A stretch of 64,000 nt of DNA from assembly GCA_013362785.1 (NCBI GenBank), contig JABFVM010000276.1:23912-87911 (forward strand). Reading direction: 5' to 3'. Shown here one piece after another: positions 59,789 to 64,000 of the stretch. The notes under the pieces were generated by a model that saw nothing but the letters and a program-made list of their open reading frames with translations, did no database searches and had not been told where the DNA came from. A program made the translations under genes and the position numbers. Within the stretch, counting starts at the first letter, position 1. Each line of letters begins with the position of its first letter. Source of the DNA: Streptomyces sp. (GTDB lineage Bacteria; Actinomycetota; Actinomycetes; Streptomycetales; Streptomycetaceae).

Positions 59789-60034
59789 TCACGTCAGGTC
59801 GAACTCGCCCTCCCTCGCACCCGACACGAAGGCACCCCACTCGGCGGGGGTGAAGATCAGGGAAGGGCTCTCCGGGCTGCCGCTGTTGCGCATCGCGATG
59901 AATCCCTCGACGAAGGCGATCTGCACATCGCCCACGCCACGGCTGCTTGAGTGCCACTCGGCGCTGCTGAGGTCCAGCTCCGGCTTGTCCCAGCCCGCGA
60001 GCGGCGGCTGCTGCTGGATGGTGCTCTCGGCCAC
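59789..60034 (-). CDS. DUF397-family small protein (orphan)
   Basis: An 81-residue DUF397 protein: S-S-A-E-W-H-S-S-S at the front, VQIAFVEGFIAMRNSGSPES in the middle and the closing LIFTPAEWGAFVSGAREGEF. In Streptomyces DUF397 genes usually lie beside a BldB- or WhiJ-like HTH regulator with which they form an antitoxin-like pair; no such regulator is adjacent here. ATG 60034 follows GGGAGGAGC. Confidence 0.85.
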   Translation of the reverse strand: MAESTIQQQPPLAGWDKPELDLSSAEWHSSSRGVGDVQIAFVEGFIAMRNSGSPESPSLIFTPAEWGAFVSGAREGEFDLT

Positions 60035-60152
60035 GTCCGTGCTCCTCCCGGTTCGTCGTCCGCGGCCAGCCTAGCGATCGGTCCCGAGTGCCAACAGGCC
60101 ACGTGAGGGGGACCTTTGCGGAGGCGGCTCCACCGCCCTCCGGTGAAGGGGC

Positions 60153-61319
60153 TCAGGCGTCCGGGGGCGCGGAGCCCACGAGCCACATGGAGAAGAACTG
60201 GGACCCGCCGCCGTAGGCGTGTCCCAGCACCTTCCGGGCCCGCTCGACCTGGTGTTCCCCGGCCTGTCCGCGCACCTGGAGGGCCGCCTCCGCGAAGCGG
60301 ATCATGCCGGAGGCCCCGATGGGGTTGGTGGACAGGACGCCGCCGGACATGTTCACCGGGAGGTCACCGTCGAGTTCCGTCACCCCGGACTCGGTGAGCT
60401 TCCAGCCCTCGCCCTCGGCGGCGAAGCCGAGGTTCTCCAGCCACATGGGCTCGTACCAGGAGAACGGCACGTACATCTCGACGGCGTCGATGTCCCGGCG
60501 CGGGTCGGCGATGCCGGCCTGCCGGTACACGTCGGCCGCGCAGTCCTTGCCGGCCTGCGGCGACACGGCGTCCTTGCCCGCGAAGAGGGTGGGCTCGCTG
60601 CGCATGGCGCCGCCGAGCATCCAGGCGGGCGGGCGGGGCGCGCGGGCGGCTCCGGCCCGGTCGGTGAGGATCATCGCGCAGGCGCCGTCGGAGGAGGGGC
60701 AGGTCTCCGAGTAGCGGATCGGGTCCCACAGCATGGGCGCGGCCTGGACCTTCTCCAGGGTGATGTCGTGCTCGTGCAGATGGGCGTACGGGTTCTTCAG
60801 CGCGTTGCGCCGGTCCTTGTACGCCACCAGGGAGCCGACCGTGTCGGGTGCACCGCTGCGCCGCATGTACGCGCGCACGTGCGGCGCGAAGAAGCCGCCC
60901 GCGCCGGCCAGCAGGGGCTGCTGGAAGGGGATCGGCAGGGACAGTCCCCACATGGCGTTCGACTCGGACTGCTTCTCGAAGGCCAGCGTCAGCACGGTGC
61001 CGTGCACACGGGCCGCGACCAGGTTGGCGGCGACCAGGGCCGTGGATCCGCCGACCGACCCGGCGGTGTGCACCCGGAGCATGGGCTTGCCGACCGCGCC
61101 GAGCGCGTCGGCGAGGTAGAGCTCCGGCATCATGACGCCCTCGAAGAAGTCGGGCGCCTTGCCGATGACCACGGCGTCGACGTCCGCCCACGTCAACTCG
61201 GCGTCGTCCAGGGCCCGTTGGGCAGCCTCCCGGACGAGCCCGGCGATCGACACGTCCCGGCGCGCCGCGACATGCTTGGTCTGACCGATGCCTACGACGG
61301 CCACGGGCTCCTTGCTCAT
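60153..61319 (-). CDS. Thiolase-fold protein (lipid-transfer/SCPx-like, Ltp4-type)
   Basis: A 388-residue thiolase-superfamily protein. The segment RVHTAGSVGGSTALVAANLV lies where thiolases have N-x-C-S-S-G, and no nucleophilic cysteine is present. The C-terminal NMSGGVLSTNPIGASGMIRF and HAYGGGSQFFSMWLVG provide the two His/Gly-rich thiolase elements. Such Cys-less homologues act as retro-aldolases or acyl-CoA binding partners together with DUF35 proteins (Ltp2/Ltp3/Ltp4 of mycobacterial sterol degradation). It overlaps the upstream thiolase gene by four bases and is the last gene of the operon. Confidence 0.82.
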   Translation of the reverse strand: MSKEPVAVVGIGQTKHVAARRDVSIAGLVREAAQRALDDAELTWADVDAVVIGKAPDFFEGVMMPELYLADALGAVGKPMLRVHTAGSVGGSTALVAANLVAARVHGTVLTLAFEKQSESNAMWGLSLPIPFQQPLLAGAGGFFAPHVRAYMRRSGAPDTVGSLVAYKDRRNALKNPYAHLHEHDITLEKVQAAPMLWDPIRYSETCPSSDGACAMILTDRAGAARAPRPPAWMLGGAMRSEPTLFAGKDAVSPQAGKDCAADVYRQAGIADPRRDIDAVEMYVPFSWYEPMWLENLGFAAEGEGWKLTESGVTELDGDLPVNMSGGVLSTNPIGASGMIRFAEAALQVRGQAGEHQVERARKVLGHAYGGGSQFFSMWLVGSAPPDA

Positions 61320-62365
61320 CGCGGATCCCCTTCGAGTACGGCGACCAGGTTCTGTTGGAGGCACGGGCCGGACGTGGCGTGCGCGAGGGCGCGGTCGGAC
61401 TCGCCCCGGTGGACCCGGGCCGCGGCCTCGCCGATGCGGATGAGCCCGGCGGCCATGACGGGGTTCGCGGCGAGCGCCCCGCCGGACGGGTTGACGCGTA
61501 CGCCGCCGTCGAGCCCCAGCGCCTTGCGCAGGACGATCTCCTGCGCGGTGAAGGGCGCGTGCAACTCGGCGGTGTCGACGGGCCGTTCGAACGCGCCCGC
61601 CTTCTCGGCGGCGAGACGGGCCGAGGGCGAGTCGGTCAGGTCGCGCACTCCGAGGCTGTGAGCCTCGATGCGGTGATCGATGCCGCGGATCCAGGCGGGC
61701 CGGTCGCACAGCTCGCGGGCCCGCTCCCCCGCCGCGAGGATCACGGCGGCGGCTCCGTCGCCGATGGGCGGGCAGTCGCCGGTACGCAGCGGCCGTACGG
61801 CGTACTCGCCCTGCGGGACCGAACCCCGCAGCTGGGCATGGGAGTTGGCGGTGGCGTCCGCGCGGCTGCGGGCGGCGACCGCGGCGAGGGCGGGTTCGTC
61901 GGTGTCGCCGGCGTCTATGAGGGCCTGGGCCTGGAGGGCGGCCAGGGCTATGGAGTCCGGCCACAGGGGGGCGACGTAGTAGGGGTCGAGCTGGCGGGTG
62001 AGGACGTCGCGCAGGGGCCCGGGTGAGGACTTGCCGTAGGAGTAGACGAGGGCGGTGTCGGCGTCCCCCGTCAGCAGCTTGGTCCACGCCTCGTACAGCG
62101 CCCAGGCGCCGTCCATCTCGACGTGCGACTCGGAGATCGGCGGCCAGGCGCCGACGCCGTCGAGGGCGAGGGTGAAGGAGAAGGCGCGGCCGGCGAGGTA
62201 GTCGCTGGAGCCGGAGCAGGTGAAGCCGATGTCGGCGGTCTTCAGGCCGGTCTGCGCCAGCACCTCGTGCAGCACGGGCATCAGCATCTCCACCTCGGAG
62301 AGCTCCTCGCTGGTGCGCCGGTGGTCGGTCTGCGCGAAGGCGACGACGGCGATCTCGCGGTTCAC
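61316..62365 (-). CDS. Thiolase-fold protein (Ltp3-type)
   Basis: A 349-residue thiolase-superfamily protein, shorter than normal thiolases. The region ISESHVEMDGAWALYEAW takes the place of the nucleophilic-Cys loop and contains no cysteine. Later elements NPSGGALAANPVMAAGLIRI and HATSGPCLQQNLVAVLEGD are the family's GGxxxxxNP and C-x-G regions. GTG 62365 overlaps the DUF35 stop by four bases; GGGAG lies five bases upstream. Its partners are the adjacent DUF35 protein and thiolase, suggesting a multi-subunit acyl-CoA enzyme. Confidence 0.8.
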   Translation of the reverse strand: MNREIAVVAFAQTDHRRTSEELSEVEMLMPVLHEVLAQTGLKTADIGFTCSGSSDYLAGRAFSFTLALDGVGAWPPISESHVEMDGAWALYEAWTKLLTGDADTALVYSYGKSSPGPLRDVLTRQLDPYYVAPLWPDSIALAALQAQALIDAGDTDEPALAAVAARSRADATANSHAQLRGSVPQGEYAVRPLRTGDCPPIGDGAAAVILAAGERARELCDRPAWIRGIDHRIEAHSLGVRDLTDSPSARLAAEKAGAFERPVDTAELHAPFTAQEIVLRKALGLDGGVRVNPSGGALAANPVMAAGLIRIGEAAARVHRGESDRALAHATSGPCLQQNLVAVLEGDPR

Positions 62366-63333
62366 AGCAGCTCCCGGTAGGTGTCGTAGTCCGCGTCGGG
62401 CTCGCCCGTGGGCCGGTAGTGATCGGGGTAGCGGGCACCCTCCGTCCACACCGGTTCGACCCGCAGGCCCATGCGTACCTGGTCGTAGGGGATCCCCCCG
62501 ATCCGCCCGTGCAGGGCGAGGCCGGCGCCGTCGAGGGCGATGTGGGCGTAGACGTAGGGCACTTCGATGTCGAGGTTCTTCGCCTTGATGTTGACGATGC
62601 AGAACGTGGTGACTGTGCCGCGGGGACCTACTTCGACCTGTTCCGATGTGGCGAGGCCACATGTGGGGCACGCACCCCTCGGCGGGACGTACACCATGCG
62701 GCAGGACGGGCAGCGCTCGCCGACGTTGCGGTGTTCGGCCAGCGCGTTGATGTAGGCGGTCTGGGCGCGGCCGGGCGAGTAGGTGTAGTCGAGGCGGGCG
62801 GGGGCGACGATGCCGGTGATCGGATCCTCGAACTCGCCGGTGTGACGGGCGGGTTCGGCCACGCCGCCACCGCTCCGGCCGTCGCCGTCCGGGCTGTCGT
62901 CGTACGGCTCGAAGCAGGCGATGTCGGTGATCGCGCCGCCGCGTTCCCCGGCCCAGCGGATACGGACCCGCATGCCGGTGTGCACGGCGTCGGGGCCGGG
63001 GGCGTCGAGGGCGTGCAGGAGGGCGGTGTCGGCGCCGTCGAGGCGGACCAGGACCCAGGCGAAGGGCGTGTCGAGGGGCTGGTCGCGGCGAGGGGCGTGG
63101 TTCCAGGCCCAGGTGGTGACCGTGCCGGTGGGGGCGACCTCGACCAGGTCGCGGATCTCCTCGGCGGTGACGGGGTCGTACTCGACGGGTGGGACGAGGG
63201 TGCGGCCGTCGCCGGTGCGCACTCCGAGGACGACGCGTTCGCGCAGGCCGGTGAGGAAGGCGCTCTGGACGGGGCCGAGGGAGCGGGTGAAGGGGAACTC
63301 CACGACCAGGGGGGCTTTGAGAACATCCGGCAC
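62362..63333 (-). CDS. DUF35 rubredoxin-zinc-ribbon/OB-fold acyl-CoA-associated protein (double)
   Basis: A 323-residue protein with a C-terminal zinc ribbon (C-P-S-C and C-P-T-C in RCPSCRMVYVPPRGACPTCG) followed by an OB fold (GPRGTVTTFCIVNIKAKNLD, YVYAHIALDGAGLALHGRI). The N-terminal half is a second, cysteine-free OB-fold copy (APTGTVTTWAWNHAPRRDQP, WVLVRLDGADTALLHALDAP). DUF35 proteins bind thiolases or MaoC hydratases, as ChsH2 and Rv3521-type proteins do. It lies between crotonase (13-base gap) and two thiolase genes. Confidence 0.85.
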   Translation of the reverse strand: MPDVLKAPLVVEFPFTRSLGPVQSAFLTGLRERVVLGVRTGDGRTLVPPVEYDPVTAEEIRDLVEVAPTGTVTTWAWNHAPRRDQPLDTPFAWVLVRLDGADTALLHALDAPGPDAVHTGMRVRIRWAGERGGAITDIACFEPYDDSPDGDGRSGGGVAEPARHTGEFEDPITGIVAPARLDYTYSPGRAQTAYINALAEHRNVGERCPSCRMVYVPPRGACPTCGLATSEQVEVGPRGTVTTFCIVNIKAKNLDIEVPYVYAHIALDGAGLALHGRIGGIPYDQVRMGLRVEPVWTEGARYPDHYRPTGEPDADYDTYRELL

Positions 63334-63346
63334 GGTGGCTCCCTCG

Positions 63347-64000
63347 TCAGGCTCGCTTGTAGTCGGGTGACCGCTTCTCCGCGAAGGCGCGGGCGCCTTC
63401 CTTCGCGTCGGCGGTGTCGAAGATCGGCCAGCCGCGCTTCAGTTCGGCGGCGAGACCGTCGGTCTCGGTCATCTCGGCGGTCTCGTACACGGACGCCTTC
63501 ACGGCCTCCACGGCGAGCGGTCCGCAGGCGTTGATCAGCCCGGCGATCTCCAGGGCCTTGTCGAGGGCCGTGCCGTCGGGGACGACATGGCCGATCAGAC
63601 CGATGTCGGCCGCCTCGCGGGCGCTGTAGGGGCGGCCGGTGAGCAGCATCTCCAGTGCGTGGGTGCGCGGGATCTGGCGTTGCAGGCGGACCGTGGAGCC
63701 GCCGATCGGGAACAGGCCCCGCTTGACCTCGAAGAGCCCGAAGGTGGCCGACTCGCCGGCGACCCGGATGTCGGTGCCCTGGAGCATCTCGGTGCCGCCC
63801 GCGACGCAATGCCCCTCGACGGCGGCGATCACCGGCTTGCGGGGGCGATGGTGGCGGAGCATCGCCTTCCAGTGCAGGTCGGGATCGGCCTTGAGCCGGT
63901 CGCGGTACTGCTCGCCCGTCATGCCGTTGCCGGCGAGGGCCTTGAGGTCCATGCCCGCGCAGAAGCAGCCCCCCGCTCCGGTGAACACGATCGAGCGGAC
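63347..64000 (-). CDS. Crotonase-family enoyl-CoA hydratase/isomerase (partial, 5' end outside window)
   Basis: The last 217 residues of a crotonase. The oxyanion loops F-C-A-G-M-D-L and VAAVEGHCVAGGTEMLQGTD-type sequence (here VIAAVEGHCVAGGTEML) hold the CoA thioester; the second catalytic acidic site is near FGLFEVKRGLFPIGGSTVRL. The C-terminal helices (AKEGARAFAEKRSPDYK) are complete. The N terminus lies beyond base 64000. As the upstream gene of the DUF35-thiolase operon it most likely hydrates the enoyl-CoA that these proteins then cleave. Confidence 0.88.
   Translation of the reverse strand, partial: VRSIVFTGAGGCFCAGMDLKALAGNGMTGEQYRDRLKADPDLHWKAMLRHHRPRKPVIAAVEGHCVAGGTEMLQGTDIRVAGESATFGLFEVKRGLFPIGGSTVRLQRQIPRTHALEMLLTGRPYSAREAADIGLIGHVVPDGTALDKALEIAGLINACGPLAVEAVKASVYETAEMTETDGLAAELKRGWPIFDTADAKEGARAFAEKRSPDYKRA

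Noticed and set aside
1..64000. tRNA, rRNA, insertion sequences, integrases, attachment sites
   Set aside because: No cloverleaf-like or transposase/integrase sequence was recognised on either strand; the region reads as continuous chromosomal DNA without an obvious island border.

Overview
The window is a piece of a Streptomyces chromosome. The evidence is uniform high GC with strong G/C bias at third codon positions, GTG/TTG starts, rare TTA (bldA-type) codons, and genus-typical genes: a chaplin, an SsgA-like protein, an nsdA/nsdB-type developmental regulator, a PopR-ClpP3-ClpP4 module, a streptophobe-family protein, and the 2-methylisoborneol (earthy odour) operon. From memory, the order chaplin, secreted peptidase, release-factor-like protein, SsgA-like protein, PP2C phosphatase, nsd regulator resembles the chpB-nsdB stretch of the S. 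coelicolor right arm, with popR and clpP3/clpP4 not far away; that comparison was not computed. No tRNA, rRNA, CRISPR array, insertion sequence or prophage was found.

Layout. 1-3.8 kb: tail of a dehydrogenase, then the 2-methylisoborneol operon (family 2B encapsulin shell with cNMP-binding insert, terpene cyclase, GPP methyltransferase) closed by a strong terminator. 3.9-8.5 kb: SGNH lipoprotein, VOC protein, epoxide hydrolase, and clpP3-clpP4 with a PopR-type operator, plus convergent popR ending in Leu-Ala-Ala. 8.6-17.3 kb: a phospho-signalling island (GHKL ATPase, DUF6777 protein, streptophobe membrane protein, Ser/Thr kinase, SH3-like protein, FHA-ABC transporter), then a small gene with two TTA codons beside a BldD-like palindrome. 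17.3-24.9 kb: metabolic and secreted enzymes (two aldo/keto reductases, LysR regulator, adenosine deaminase, sphingomyelinase, GH19 chitinase with paired DasR-like sites). 25.0-32.0 kb: a GntR-led operon with an 8-cysteine ferredoxin, a substrate-binding protein with a NosL-like tail, ABC permease and ATPase, and an AprA-like flavoprotein fused to about 300 residues of HEAT repeats. 32.1-39.5 kb: ECF42-type sigma factor with its DGPF partner, SPW membrane protein, ArsR-SRPBCC fusion, a secreted protein with a duplicated unknown domain, and small stress/metabolic genes.

39.6-44.7 kb is the most unusual locus. A single open frame of about 1455 codons joins a multi-pass membrane sensor, PAS, an apparently active GGDEF domain with I-site, an apparently active EAL domain, and a complete PLP-dependent alpha-oxoamine-synthase-like domain. 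Seven bases downstream lies an NNMT/PNMT-family methyltransferase gene. This physically links c-di-GMP turnover to a small-molecule synthase of the fold used by CqsA/LqsA-type signal synthases.

44.7-57 kb is developmental and cell-surface: chaplin with LAxTG sorting signal, secreted peptidase, baeRF-like protein, SsgA-like protein, PAS-PP2C phosphatase, nsdB-like regulator, APH-like kinase and a peptidoglycan amidase. The phosphatase and the kinase flanking nsdB each carry one TTA codon, so this block probably responds to bldA. 57-64 kb holds a hypothetical protein, a second APH-like protein, a tandem universal stress protein, an orphan DUF397 protein, and an acyl-CoA operon (crotonase, DUF35 OB-fold protein, two thiolase-fold proteins lacking the usual nucleophilic cysteine) that runs off the right edge. 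Start codons were chosen by ribosome-binding sites and family alignment from memory; functions rest on motif recognition, not on database searches.
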